Source: Ryuthela nishihirai (lineage: Eukaryota; Arthropoda; Arachnida; Araneae; Heptathelidae). Taken from it: a stretch of DNA of 64,000 nt. The position numbers and the translations under genes are program-made. The stretch's first letter is position 1, and each line of letters opens with the position of its first letter. The DNA lies in the NCBI GenBank assembly GCA_038380435.1, contig JAWZYU010000028.1, positions 45,815,095 to 45,879,094 on the forward strand, given 5' to 3'. Positions 19,546 to 32,121 of the stretch are shown here, one piece after another. The notes beneath the pieces were generated by a model. The model was not told the origin of the DNA. It made no database searches and was given only the letters and a program-made list of their open reading frames with translations.

Positions 19546-20112
19546 TAGAAATAGACAGACAGAGACTGTATGGATAGATAGAGAGATAGAAATAAAAATA
19601 GAGAGACATATAGATAGCAATGGAGATAGATAGATAGAGATGTAAACAAAAATAAAGGCAGATATAAATAGAAATAGAGAGATATATAGATAGAGATAGG
19701 AATAGAGATAGATAGATATAGATATGGATAGAAATAGAGAGAAATAGAAATAATAGAAATTGAGAGATATAGATAAATGTAGATAGATAGATTGATAGAA
19801 ATAAATAGATGGATAGATAAATAGAGATATACATAGAAATAGAAATAAATATATATATAGATGGAAATATATATATATAGAAAGAAATAGAAATAGAAAC
19901 ATAGATAGAAATAGAGAAATAGAAATAGACAGAGATAGATAGAAATATATATATATGTAGATAGATAGAAATGGAGATAAATAAATATAGATATAGATGG
20001 AAATAGAGATAAATAGATATAGATGGAAATAGATATAGATATAGATGGAAATAGAGATAAATAGATATAGATATAGATGGAAATAGATATATATATATAT
20101 AAAGAAATAGAA

Positions 20113-20188
20113 GAGATATATAGATAGAAATAGAGAAAGAGGGAAATAGATAGATTTCCCTCTTTCTCTATTTCTATCTATATATCTC
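20113..20188. repeat. Perfect inverted repeat, 35-bp arms, 6-nt loop
   Basis: The left arm (20113-20147, GAGATATATAGATAG to GAGGGAAAT) and right arm (20154-20188) are exact reverse complements around AGATAG. This is the point where the purine-rich strand of the array briefly becomes pyrimidine-rich. Confidence 0.92.
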
Positions 20189-20705
20189 TCTACATATAGA
20201 AAAGATCTATATATATATAGAAAAGAGAGAGAGGTGGAGATAGAATTAGAGAGATACAGAGAGAGAGATGTATAGATAGAAAGAAATAGAGAGATAGAGA
20301 GAGAGATGTATAGATAGAAACAAATAGAACTATAGAGAGATGTATAGATAGAAACAAATAGAAATAGAGAGGGATATATAGATAGAAATACAGATATACA
20401 TATATAGATATAGATAGAAAAGAGAGAGGTAGAGATATAAATAGATTGCAATAATAAATATATAGATAGATAGAAAGAGACAGATAGATAGAGATATAGA
20501 GATAGATAGATATAAATATAGATGGAAATAGAGAGCGATAGATATAGATAGAAAAAATTGAAATAGAAAGAGATATAGATGGAAAGAGAGAGAGAGAGAG
20601 AGAAATAGATATAGATAGAAATATATATATATAGATAGAAATAGACAGAGAGATAGATAGAAATATATAGAGAAAGATGGAAATAAAGAGAGATAGATAG
20701 ACAGA

Positions 20706-21289
20706 CAGACCACACGAACAACACGTCGAGATTCTTGATGATGCGCACATCAAGGGTTTCCGTCGTCGCGATGGGCAACTGTCATGTGACCGTCCGCAAT
20801 GATGCTGGAGAATTAGGTTTCACGTTGTTGCCTTTCCCAGAGAGGAGGAAGAGGAGAAATGTATCGATTTGATTTGACGGAAAACGTCGACGACGACGAG
20901 TGGTGCAGAGGGAATGGGAATGTAATGAAAGGTAGGGGGGGGGGCGAAGAGTAGATGAGCGATTCACTCACTGACCGGTGATTACGGTAGCCAGGACGAC
21001 AGCAGGAAATCCTGCGATATCTCGTGCCGATGTTTGTGTTTCGCCGCGCTCCAGATTTCGAGGATGCAATTAGATGCAACCAGACACCATGATTTCGCGG
21101 AATCACGAGGTGGCGGGATTGTTGCGCGTGAGGACGTCGACGTTGGAGAGGCTGATTTAGGGCTTATTAATCGAAACCTGGCAACGGTTTTAAAACCATC
21201 TAAAGGCAACACACCAAGACTTACTTCCTGAATTCCTGTGGTGTTGTTCCAAATCTAAATATCTCTTTTGGCATCTGGGGGAATTCGAA
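20706..21289. other. Balanced-composition unique DNA between two satellites
   Basis: Higher GC than its surroundings, with short frames on both strands (20813-21212). No recognisable domain or splice-bounded frame, so I call no gene. If any stretch of 19-25 kb is exonic or regulatory, this is the most likely one. Confidence 0.35.
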
Positions 21290-22340
21290 TTGAAAGCTGA
21301 GAGATAGACAGACAGGAAAAACTGATAAACAGACAGACAGACAGACAGACTGAATGGCATGCAGGCAGACCATAGAAAAGCAAAGAGACAAACAAGACAT
21401 ATTGGCATACAGACTGACAGGCATGCAGGAAGATATACAGAGAGACAGGCAAACAGACTGGCAGGCAGAGAAAGAAACAGCCTGCCCAACAGATTATTTG
21501 GGGAGGAAGAAGTCGTGCTGACAGACGTACAGAAATTCTCAGCGGTGAAGAAACAGACAAAAGGAAAAGTCAGAGAAGACGGATGGACAAGAGAGATGGA
21601 TGGACAGATGGACCTACAAGAGAGATGGATGGATAGATGGACAGACAAGAGAGATGGATGGATAGATGGACAGACAAGAGAGATGGATGGATGGATGGAC
21701 AGACAAGAGGGATAGATGGACAGATGGACAGACAAAAGAGATAGATGAACAGATGGGCAGACAAAAGAAATAGATGGACAGATGGACGGAAGGAAAGACA
21801 AGAGAGATAGATGGACAGATGGAAAGACAAGAGATGGATGGATAGATGGATAGATGGACAGACAAGAGAGATGGACGGACAAATGGACAGACAACAGTGA
21901 TGGATGGATAGATGGACAGACAAGAGAGATGGACGGACAGATGGACAGACAAGAGAGATGGACGGACAGATGGACAGACAAGAGAGATGGATGGACAGAT
22001 GGACAGACAAGAGAGATGGATGGACAGATGGACAGACAAAAGAGATAGATGGACAGATGGACAGACAAGAGAGATAGATGGACAGATGGACAGACAAGAG
22101 AGATAGATGGACAAATGGACAAACAAAAGAGATAGATGGACAGATGGACAGACAAGAGAGATAAATGGATAGATGGACAGACAAGAGAGATTGCTGGATA
22201 GATCGACAGACAAGAAAGATGGATGGACAAGACAGATAGACGGATGAGATGAATGGAGACAGGCTGGCACAGACAGACAAAATAGACAGGATGGACAGAA
22301 GGAGAAGACAGATGAACGAATGGAAAGACAGACGATAAAG
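21290..22340 (+). repeat. 29-bp minisatellite (GACAGACAAGAGAGATGGATG type)
   Basis: From about 21575 to 22235 the unit GAGATGGATGGACAGATG + GACAGACAAGA repeats with a 29-bp period. The flanks are looser GACAGACA and GCAGGCAG runs. The Cys/Ser/Ile-rich minus-strand open frames (up to 346 codons) and the Trp/Asp-rich plus-strand frames are repeat translations. Confidence 0.9.
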
Positions 22341-23399
22341 TGAAAACATTAGCTCCATTTTCTTTTTCTTTGAAAACGAGCTAAAAATATGCCAGAATTC
22401 TATTTCTCATATGTCGACCAGTTTTACAATGTTTCGGTCATTTGCACTAATTTTAACCATATTTTCAAATGTTTTAATCATAATTTAACAAATGTTTCCA
22501 TTTTTGGCAATTATTTTGGGCACTAACTAATATTTCGATACTCAATTATTATTTCAATAATTAAGCGACATTCCAATATTTGCTATTCAACGAAATTTGA
22601 TTATCAAGAAACACACACACACAAAATAACAGTAAAAAAAAACGCGAGAATTATCAAGATTCTCTCTGGATCCACATTCTTAAATAAGTTATTCAAATAA
22701 GAATGAACTTACCACGTGTAATTTTTTCCACCTCTTCGTGTACAAAAGTGTACAAAAATAACTTAGTTTACTTCTCACTGGGAAAACGAAAGAATAACCA
22801 ATTTCTTTTAATTCAAAATATTTCAGACACCAAATTTAATTTCTCAGTTCTACTTGGCACATGAGCATTTGTCGAGTGTTGCGAAGAATGCGGTTCATCT
22901 TCCAACGTGATGTCACTTCCGTTTTGTTGTTTCCCATTGTTTGCCTTCTGAAGAATGCAATTCAATAATGGCTATGTCCGGACTTTTCGCTTCGAGCGCA
23001 GAATGTTTTCTCGGGGGGGGGGGGGGGAGCGTAAAACGTTCTTCTTTGCAGAGCATAATTTAATAATTTTTTCTCTTCTTTCGAAAACAGATACTCTTAT
23101 CCTAATTAAATTCTACTTCGCTTCGAATTTGCTTTTGTAACGTAATTTCGCATTAAACGATAGAACTAATAAAAGGAAAATATTTACGAATCGAAATGCG
23201 CGTGTAGAATATTTTGGCGATCTTTATTAAACCAACCGGATTCGAAACAAAAAATGGATTCTGAGAGTTTTTTATTATTATTATTATTAATTGTTTCTAC
23301 AAAATGCAACGGTTTTTTATTTTAATCTGGAAATTGCGCGTGAATTTTTGGTTGTTTTGTTTTTTACTTTTTTCTTCTTTTTCTTACGATACAAGTGTC
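22341..23399. other. AT-rich unique DNA
   Basis: A short CA run near 22611-22623 and a G-run at 23015-23027. No gene or transposon seen. Confidence 0.5.
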
Positions 23400-24990
23400 A
23401 AAATATATAAATGGTGAGTGTACCAAAAACAAAAAGGATCAGAAGCCAAGTGGAATGGATCAAATAAAAAGATCAGAAGTGGAACAAATAAAATGATGTA
23501 GAAGCGGAAGGGAACAACTAAAAAACTATAGAACGGAATGGGTAAAAAAAAATAGAAGCGGAATGAGAAAAACAGAAACGGAATGGTAAAAATCAGAAGC
23601 AGAGTGGGAAAATCAGAAGCAGAGTGGGAAAATCAGAAGCAGAATGGGGAAAATCAGAAGCAGAATGGGGAAAATCAGAAGCGGAATGGGAAAAATCAGA
23701 AGCTGAATGGGAAAAACAGAAGCAGAATGGGGAAAATCAGAAGCGGAATGGGGGAAATCAGAAGCGGAATGTGAAAAACAGAAGCAGAATGGGAAAAACG
23801 GAATTGGAAAATCAGAGGCGGAATGGGAAAAACAGAAACGGAACGGGAAAAACAGAAACGGAACGGGAAAAATCAGAAGCAGAACAGATAAAACAGAAAT
23901 GGAATGGGAAAAACAGAAATGGAATGGGAAAAATCAGAAGCGGAATGGGAAAAATCAGAAGCGGAATGGGAAAAATCAGAAGCGGAATGGGAAAATCAGA
24001 AGCGGAATGGAAAAACAGATGCAGAATGGGGAAAAACAGAAGCAGAATTCGGGGAAAATCAGAAGCTGAATGGGAAAAATCAGAAGTGGAATTGGAAAAT
24101 CAGAAGCGCAATGGGAAAATCAGAAGTGGAATGGGGGAAATCAGAAGCAGAATGGGGGAAATTCAGAAGCTGAATGGGAAAAATCAGAAGCAGAATGGGG
24201 GAAATTCAGAAGCTGAATGGGAAAAATCAGAAGCGGGATGGGAAAAACAGAAACGAAATGGGGAAAAACAGAAGCGGAATGGGAAAATCAGAAGCAGAAT
24301 GGGGGAAAATCAGAAGCAGAATGGGGGAAATTCAGAAGCTGAATGGGAAAAATCAGAAGTGGAATGGGAAAAACTGAAACGAAATGGGAAAAACAGAAGC
24401 GGAATGGGAAAAACAGAAAAGGAATGGGAAAAATCAGAAGCGGAATGGGAAAAACAGAAATGGAATGGGAAAAATCAGAAACGAAATGGGAAAAATCAGA
24501 AGCGGGATGGTGGAATATCGGATGCGGGATGGGAAAAAACAGAAGTAGAATGGGGAAAAATCGGAAGAAAAACAGAGAATTAGAAGCAAAACAGATAAAT
24601 TAAAAGAGGAATGGGAAAATCAGAAGCTCAATTTGGGGGGGGGGGCAGGAACGGAATGGAAAAAATCAGAAGTTCTTTAAGGGCAGAAGCGGAATGGGGA
24701 AAAGAAGAGATTGAATGGAAGAAATCAGAAGATAAAATGAGGAAAAATTATAGCAAATCAATAGCAAAGTGGTATAAAAAAATCTGAAGCGGTAGTGGGG
24801 AATCAGAAGCGGAATGGGAGGTCAGAAGCTGAGTGGACCGAAAAATTATCACAAGGGAAGTGGACTAAAAAGTGACCAGATGCAGGGAATGGACTATTAA
24901 GATCAGAAGAGGGGTAGACCTAAAAAAAAAGATAATTAAGATCAGAAGCGGAGTGGACCGAAAAAGTCTAGAAATCGAGTGTGTTAAAAT
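23400..24990 (+). repeat. 18-21-bp degenerate minisatellite (CAGAAGCGGAATGGGAAAA)
   Basis: Units such as TCAGAAGCGGAATGGGAAAA alternate with AACAGAAGCAGAATGGGG. The centre (23580-24560) is most regular and both ends degrade. Lys/Glu/Asn-rich open frames up to 319 codons are repeat translations. The array ends about 30 bp before a MITE terminus. Confidence 0.88.
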
Positions 24991-25019
24991 AAAAAAAAAG
25001 AAGGCCAAAATGGCGTGTA

Positions 25020-25718
25020 TAGTCGCTCAAAAAAGTATCCGAACACTATGGTTGATTACAGAATTCAGAAAAAAATATCAGGCAACGATTTTTTTAGAAA
25101 TTAGTGATCTGACAACCTTCGTGTCACGTGACACGAAGGTTGTCAGATCACTAATTTCTAAAAAAATCGTTGCCAGATATTGTTTCTGAATTCTATAATC
25201 AACCATAGTATTCGGATATTTTTTAATATATATAATGCGTATGCATATATATATTAAAAATATATATATGCATACGCATATATATATTGTGTATAATACG
25301 CATATATATATATTGTGTATAATACGCATATATATATTGTGTATAATAAAATGTGAACGGTAACTTCACCGTTCACAGCAAACTGGAGCGGTTGCGGTTA
25401 ATGTTCACAGCACATTGGATCGTGTGAGCTCACAAAGACCTAGATCGTGTGGGCTCACTCACGGAAATATTGAGCGTGTTCAGTTACCGTTCAGAGCAAA
25501 CTGGAGCGTGTGCAGTTAACTGCACACGCTCCAGTTTGCTGTGAACGGTAACTGGAGCGTGTACAATTGTTGTACACGCTCCAGATATTTTTTTTGAATT
25601 CTGTAATCACGTGACACGAAGGTTGCCAGATCACTAATTTTTAAAAATAATCGCTGCCAGATATTTTTTCTGAATTCTGTAATCAACCATAGTGTTCGGA
25701 TACTTTTTTGAGCGACTG
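25020..25718. mobile_element. Compound foldback element of the Tc1-type MITE family carrying one 118-bp unit
   Basis: It starts with the MITE terminus AGTCGCTCAAAAAAGTATCC and ends with GGATACTTTTTTGAGCGACTG followed by TA. Inside, in order, are a nearly complete MITE palindrome (25020-25225), an AT-rich palindrome with ATGCGTATGCATATAT (25228-25350), one 118-bp unit in reverse orientation relative to the 55.5-kb array (about 25365-25480), two further palindromes centred on GTTAAC (near 25518) and CAATTG (near 25565), and a second right arm. No coding capacity. Confidence 0.85.
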
Positions 25719-25720
25719 TA

Positions 25721-25775
25721 GTTAGCACGTTTCATTGCGTATGAAAGAGACCTGAGTTTGGGTCCCAGATAAAAT
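25721..25775 (+). mobile_element. Fragment of SINE family 2 head
   Basis: AGTTAGCACGTTTCATTGC, AGAGACCTGAGTTTGGGTCC and AGATAA match the inner part of the tRNA-like head at 1110-1165. The fragment begins exactly where the foldback element ends, so that element probably inserted in or next to it. Confidence 0.5.
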
Positions 25776-28120
25776 AAAACTAATAGTCTCCCCAGTTTAT
25801 ATTCACTCCAAAGCCACTGATGTAAATACACGAGTAAATACAGTATTTGTACAGATTAAAGTAAAACAATTTCTTTTTCCACGTTGTTTGTTTTCACCTA
25901 GCATCCGACTCTTTATTAATCTTCTTTTCTCTCGTCGTACATCCCAAAAGTAAAGAGAATAAATAAATAAATCCTTCGTTACTATTTGGATAACTTTTCT
26001 AAAGACTTGAATGGAAGAAAGTTCTGTTGAAAAGGATCTTCTTACGCATTTGCCAATCTACATTTCTGCGAGACTCTGCTTCGAAAGTTAATTCTCCGTG
26101 AATAATTCATCGTTTTGATTTCTGAGTGCATTCTTATTTCTAAAATGCCCACAGGGACTTGTTTAGTTTATCGGAAGACACAATCTTTGATATCCGTTTT
26201 CGTAATAAAACCAAAAAATCTTGCGGTTTTATGCAATGTCAACTTGACTCGGGAACTTAAATTATTCGTAACAGATTCCCCTTTGGGCTTCGGGAAAGAC
26301 AAATATTTGCAGTGATGAGGAAATAGATAAAACGTTTTCGCTTATAAACTAATGATAAACAATATGTCTTGTGAAGTAAAATACAGCGAAAGACTTAAAA
26401 AAAACAACAACACAAAGAACGTTGTTTGACTTATCCCATGAAATATATACCCCTCCCTCCATAAACAATAAGTTACAATTTATCACCTTTTCTACTAAAT
26501 GCATACATAACATAAAAAAAAAACGTTCAACAAAAAAACACACCCACGACGATACTCTAAAAAGATACGAGCCGAAAAGTTATGAGAAAAACAGCGGAAT
26601 CTTAAACCACGTGATTTAAGATTTGACATAATGAAGATCGAAGTGTATGTCACCATGGTTACCAGACAATCTGTTCTCCTTTTTTGTCTCTCCCCCAGAA
26701 AACATTCACACTCTGGTACAGCTTCCCCTAATCTCTTGTTCCCAGGCATCCAAGCCACGTGTGCGCTCTCTCACTCCCTCTGTCTCCTAGAGCAGTTTCC
26801 GCGAAGCACTTGCTCATAAAGTAAGCACTTCGACCGTTGTTATCGTTGCGAGAGATCTATTTCCGCACTTGCTTACAACGTATCATCATAGCCGGCAATT
26901 TTTGCTTAGGTCTAATAGTGACTGATAGTGAATCCTTCAAAAAGAAGTCCGATCATCCTGTATTGTCCAACTCTTAGATTAAGAGCCGTTTTTTTTTTCC
27001 TGTTATCTTCTCCGTCTTCTTCTACCCTTTTTTTCCGTTTATCATTCCGTCTATCCCTCCTTTTGTCATTCTTTTTCCTACGCTTATCCAATCTTCAATT
27101 CTTCTTCTTTCCATCTTATTTAATATCTTATTATCTTTCTCTCAATCTTTCGTAAGTACTTTCCTCATACTTCTTACTTTTCTGGCTTTCTGTCTGTCTT
27201 GTTTAGTTTCTTACTTCCTTTCTGACGTCACGAGGTCCTTCTTCATCTTCTATATTACGTACATATATTGAGTGTTCGTTATATAGGTTGACTCAATATA
27301 AGATTTTGAAGGAAAATGTTTCAAGAATAAAAGATTCATTTTTTTTTTGTTTATCTTTTAGGTTTTTTCTTTCATTTCTTTATGTCTTTCTTCTATTTTT
27401 TATTTTCTTTTATTTTTTTTATTTTAAATTCTATTCCGTAAGGAAGTAGAGTAAAAAAATTCAAAAAGAAGATTGAAGATTTTAATTTTAAGGTTAAAAA
27501 GAAGGAAGATTAAGTAAAGTTTTTGTCGAAAAATCCTGGATTTCACGGTCTTCTAATCAATTAAAAAGTTTTTTTTGCTTCTAAGGAATAAGGTTCACAT
27601 TTATTAATATATGGTGAACAGTTTCATATATACAGTTAGTTATATACATACAGTTAGGTGTTTGTAATTGTTCAATTCTAAATAATGGGAAATTTAATAA
27701 TGTAGAGTTTGTTTTAAGTCTGTACGTAATGTTTGAAAATTTTCTAGAAAAAGAAAGGTCATCTATTGTTTAAATTTTATTTGAGAGTTGATATCTAAAA
27801 TTACACTGGTTTCCATAAATTAAGAAAAAAACAGAAACACCGCGATAGTTCGCCAAATATTCTGCGATCTTCACCAAACTTTTTCGTGTAACCAGTAATG
27901 CCGAATGAGCATATCGTATGCAAATTAGTCTAGATTGCATCAATTTGCGTAATCTGATAGTGGCATAAAAACGGGTGTTTTGGAGTGGATCGTTATTTTG
28001 TGTTGTAAATATAAGTAAAGAAATTCGAAATAGCCATTTTGTAGGAATGACCTCGAGACATCATTTGCCAAATAAACTGCGGTGGAGAGCTATTGGCCGG
28101 CTTAAACTACGCTGGAGAGC
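25776..28120. other. AT-rich unique DNA, T-rich in the middle
   Basis: No gene recognised. 26990-27440 is T- and CT-rich. A sequence near 27831-27890 (TACACTGGTTTCCATAAATT and onward) looks like a possible Tc1-type terminus, but no matching opposite end was found. An RFX-type motif at 26649-26663 is listed separately. Confidence 0.5.
26649..26663. promoter_or_regulatory. RFX X-box-like palindrome
   Basis: GTCACCATGGTTACC matches the paired half-site consensus of RFX factors (GTNRCC and RGYAAC types) with one base off perfect symmetry. RFX sites often control ciliary genes in animals. No adjacent gene is visible, so this is only a motif match. Confidence 0.35.
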
Positions 28121-28124
28121 ATGG

Positions 28125-28265
28125 GGTCTTTGTGACCTAGCCATTTAGCCCACTGTGTGCACCAAATGTGACGCTCAACAACCCAACTCTTCTCCCACCC
28201 AACTCTCAGCTCTTGGAATCCTTGTGACCTGGTCATTTAGCATATTATGTGCGCAAAAATCCCAC
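28125..28265 (+). mobile_element. Old SINE family 1 tail fragments (two)
   Basis: GGGGTCTTTGTGACCTAGCC with CATTTAGCCCACTGTGTGC at 28125-28190, then CTTGGAATCCTTGTGACCTG with CATTTAGCATATTATGTGC at 28203-28265. They are two successive diverged tails, which may be an old multi-tail copy. Confidence 0.7.
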
Positions 28266-28280
28266 TCACAGATAAAATAG

Positions 28281-28663
28281 GGGTGGGGGATGCTCAATCA
28301 GTAGCGCGCCAGGCTCGTAATCTGCAATTCCCAGATCCAAGTCCCAGCTGGGTCAGTGTTGAGATTTATCTCCGCAAAATTCCCCTTCCTACCCAAGGTC
28401 AGTAGGGGACACCTATGGGCTTGGAAAGTCCGTCGGATGGGACGTTAAGCCGTGGGTTCCGTTTGCGGGAGAGCCATACCCTGTGCACGTTAAAGAACAC
28501 GCTGGATTACTTGCCGGGAGGCTACCATCTGTCTTACAACAGCTGTTCCAGTGGGTCCCCTCACCCAACCTTCTCTGAGACTTTGGGGTCCTTGTGACCT
28601 GGCCATTTAGCCCATGGTATGCAAAAAAGCGCCACTCAGAGATAAAACAACCCAACCCAAACC
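28281..28663 (+). mobile_element. Full-length SINE family 1
   Basis: The tRNA-like head is complete but mutated in the B-box (AGATCCAAGTCCC). The core GTCCGTCGGATGGGACGTTA has lost about 10 bp upstream. The tail ends AAACAACCCAACCCAAACC. Confidence 0.88.
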
Positions 28664-30065
28664 AGAGATTAGATTAAATAACGCATCTTTTAGTTTTCTC
28701 AGTAGGTTGGAAATGAGCAATAATTCACCTGTGTATGTACTCTTTATAGGTCTAACTAAGCGACATTAAAGAACCCGTGTAACAATTAAAAACCCAATTA
28801 TATGTCACACAAAAAAAACTACTGGCAGAATTTAAACTTCTCGTTTGCAGCGCCATTTAAAGTCTACTTTTCCATCCTCAGTAAAGCAGCTCATTTTTCT
28901 TTATCTCCATAAGAAGTCATCTTTTTCGAAAGGAGAGCAAGATTTTATTGTCTTTTATGACACGAACCGAAACCCACACTAAAAAAAACTGTTTATATGA
29001 CGCACCTAATAACACTTTTCATCGCCTTGCAGCCCAGGAAAAAAAAAAACAACTCATCAATATTGTTGATAATGTCTCTCACTTGCTCCAAAACACTTTA
29101 CAAACTAAAAAAAAATCTCATCAACTCATTTAATGCCTACGAAACAACAACCTACTGAGAATCTAACAAAACCAACCACCTTCCTCTTCATCATCAAGCT
29201 AAAGATGGCCGGAGGAAAAAAAAACAGTCTCCTCTGCGTGCGATGAGTCCATTACGAGCTCGTACCCTCGTTTCCAGGTAACAACGAATACACACGCAAA
29301 AGGGGAGGATCTCAAAACAGCTCTCACATCTGCCATTTTTTTTTTTCGCTTCCTTTCTTCGCCATTTTCCTTCTAACGATTTCTACCTCCTCTCTTTCCC
29401 GAATCGACCATTTCTAGCAATTTGCAGCCAGTTTTGAGCAATGCAAGACAAACTCCCCCCCTCCCCCTGCCCCCTACTCTCTCTCTTCGGTCCCTGGCGC
29501 GGACGTCTCTCTATGTGGGTGCCCGCAACAGATTTTCAGTTCGCATTCACCTGAGAGCGAAAGAGAACGAGTGGAGCGAACGCTCTCTATCGTTTTGCAA
29601 GCGCTCTCTTCTCTCGCTGCTTCTATATGGTTACTTAGCAAATAATCCCCATTGTTTGCTTTCTATATATCCTTCGCTATCCAGGGAAGCAAACCCACTC
29701 ACAACGAAATGGGTTTCCCTGGATCAAATTATCAATGATTCCCTCCAGTGCTGACAAATGGTGCGATTTCCTCCTTTTTTTCCCTTGCTCTTTACTCTCT
29801 TTCCGGTTTTGGGAAAAGGATTTTCATTTGCTTTCCTTTTAAATCTTTTTTTTTGGCTTACTCATCTTCTGTTTTTTTTTTTCTCCTTTTGTAAAAAATT
29901 TTAAATTTGTGCTTCGGTGAACTGTTTCAAGTTTTTTTTTCTTTCCTAGACCTTTTCTGTGTCCGGTGGTTTTCTTTCAGGACCACTAAAAGCGACGTTC
30001 TGTCTCGAGCTTGTTTTGTCCTTAAATCGATCGTAGAGTTGTTAGATGAAATATTTTTTTGAATA
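28664..30065. other. Unique DNA, nothing called
   Basis: AT-rich at 28664-29140. A GC-richer stretch at 29400-29760 contains a 110-codon frame (29422-29754) of no recognised family. T-rich at 29780-29960. Confidence 0.5.
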
Positions 30066-30431
30066 TTTGGGTTGTTTTACATCTGGGAGGTACTTTTTCG
30101 CACACAATGGGCCAAATGGCAAATAACCCCGAAGGCTCAGAGAAGTTTGGGGTAGGGGACCCATTGGAACAACTGTTGGGAGACAGATGGTAGCCTTCCG
30201 TCAAGGCCATCCAACGTGTACAGGGTATGGCTCTCCCATACACGGGACCACGGCTTAACGTCCCATCCGACGGACGGCGACCTTTCCAAGCCCATCGGTG
30301 TCCCCTACTGACCGTGGGCAGGGCGGGGAGTTTTGCGGAGATAAATCTCAACGATGACCCAGCTGGGACTCGAACCTGGGAACTATAGATTACGAGCCTA
30401 GCGCGCTACCGACTGAGCCACTCCCGCCCCT
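30066..30431 (-). mobile_element. SINE family 1, near full length
   Basis: From TTTGGGTTGTTTTACATCTG to GACTGAGCCACTCCCGCCCC. TTTTGAAT occurs on both flanks (about 30056 and 30437) and may be a short target duplication. Confidence 0.87.
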
Positions 30432-30786
30432 TTAATTTTGAATGCTTCTTCCATTCTATAGTGGGGAGTGAAGTTTTGTGGTTCTTTCCTTTTGTTTGTT
30501 CGTGTTTATGTTTGTTCGCTTAGAAAACCTCGATTGATATTCACTATACGTATCACTTTTTTTTATATAATTTTCATACAAGATTATTGCATGGCCTTAA
30601 TAGCATTAGTCAGTTGCCGTCTTATAGTGAATACCTAAGGACTAAGGTTATTTTTCCATCAAGTGCAATAACTGTGATGAGTAATATTTGTTCTGATGTA
30701 ATCTTCTAAGGGTTCAAAGGAAAGTTTTAATTCCTAACAAATAGTTCTCTTAATCAGCTAATGAGTTAATGACCAAACACAGAAAA
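30432..30786. other. AT-rich unique spacer
   Basis: No feature recognised between the SINE and the left end of the giant inverted structure. Confidence 0.5.
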
Positions 30787-30796
30787 GATCGAGTCT

Positions 30797-32065
30797 ACGA
30801 CAACAGGGTGAAAGACAATTGAGTGAACAACGGGGGAGGACGACAATTGGGTGGATGCGACAACTAGGAGGATGCGACAATTGGGAGGACGAGAATTTGG
30901 CGGATGCAACAAGTGGGGAGGGATACGACAATTGGGCGGGGAGGACGAAAATTGGGTGGATGAGACAACTGGGGGGATGCGACAATTGGGAAGACGAGAA
31001 TTTGGCGGATGCAACAAGTGGGGAGAGATACGACAATTGGGCGGGAGAACGAAAATTGGGTGGATGCGACAACTGGGGGGATGCGACAATTGGGAGGACG
31101 AGAATTTGGCGGATGCAACAAGTGGGGAGGGATACGACAATTGGGCGGACGAGAATTTGGCGGATGCAACAAGTGGGGGGATGCGACAGTTGGGCGGGGA
31201 GGACGAAAATTGGGTGGATGCGACAACTGGGGGGATGCGACAATTGGGAGGACGAGAATTTGGCGGATGCAACAATTGGGCGGACGAGAATTTGGCGGAT
31301 GCAACAATTGGGCGGACGGGAATTTGGCGGAAGCAACAAGTGGGGGGGGGGATACGACAATTGGGCGGACGAGAATTTGGGGGATGCAAGAAGGGGGGGG
31401 GATACGACAATTGGGCGGACGAGAATTTGGTGGATGCAACAACTGGGGGGGAGGACGACAATTGGGTGGATGCGACAACTGGGGTGATGCGACAATTGGG
31501 AGGACGAATATTTGGCAGATGCAACAAGTGGGGAGGGATACGACAATTGGGCGGGGAGGACGAAAATTTGGTGGATGCGACAAGTGGGGGGATGCGACAA
31601 TTGGGAGAACGAGAATTTGGCGGATGCAACAAGTGGGGAGGGATACGACAATTGGGCGGACGAGAATTTGGTGGATGCAACAACTGGGGGGAGGACGACA
31701 ATTGGGTGGATGCGACAACTGGGGTGATGCGACAATTGGGAGGACGAGAACTTGGCGGATGCAACAACTGGGGGATACGACAATTGGGCGGACGAGAATT
31801 TGGTGGATGCAACAACTGGGGGAAGACGACAACTGGGTGGATGCGACAAATGGGGGGATGCAACAACTGGGGGAAGACGACAACTGGGTGGATGCGACAA
31901 ATGGGGGGATGCGACAAATGGGAAGACGAGAATTTGACGAATGCAACAAGTGGTAGGGGATACAACAATTGGGCGGACTAGAATTTGGTGGATGCGACAA
32001 TTGGGAGGATACGACAATTGGGTAGAACAGAATTAGGATGGTACGACAATTGGGTAGAAAAAATA
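30797..32065 (-). repeat. Minisatellite A: 15-20-bp units, left end of the inverted structure
   Basis: On the plus strand it reads GGATGCGACAATTGGGAGG, ACGAGAATTTGGC, GGATGCAACAAGTGGGG, ATACGACAATTGGGCGG and so on. On the minus strand each unit has the form YTTGTCGYATCCNCCC, the same subunit as in the 79-bp array. Combined blocks of four to six subunits recur irregularly. Overlapping open frames up to 419 codons on both strands are repeat translations. Confidence 0.9.
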
Positions 32066-32121
32066 AATGCTTAGAGATAATTTGCCGTTACTAACTCTAA
32101 GTGAAAAAATACAATATTTTT

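Larger units (their letters stand above)
19300..20705 (+). repeat. GATA/GAAATA-rich simple-sequence array
   Basis: Degenerate runs of ATAGATAG, GAAATAGAGA and ATATATAG fill about 1.4 kb. The minus-strand Ile/Ser/Tyr-rich open frames up to 428 codons are translations of this repeat. A SINE fragment (19464-19545) and a perfect hairpin (20113-20188) are embedded. Confidence 0.9.

Noticed and set aside
19492..22358. Long Ile/Ser/Tyr-rich and Cys/Leu/Ser-rich minus-strand open frames resembling membrane proteins
   Set aside because: They are translations of GATA-type and 29-bp simple repeats; the hydrophobic runs follow from base composition.
27831..27890. Second Tc1-type element with TACACTGGTTTCCATAAATT terminus
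   Set aside because: No inverted partner end or second copy was found in the window; it is mentioned only as a possibility in the spacer entry.
30758..32017. 400-codon Pro/Cys/Ser-rich and Gly/Asp/Trp-rich open frames on both strands
   Set aside because: Overlapping open frames on both strands of minisatellite A are translations of the repeat.
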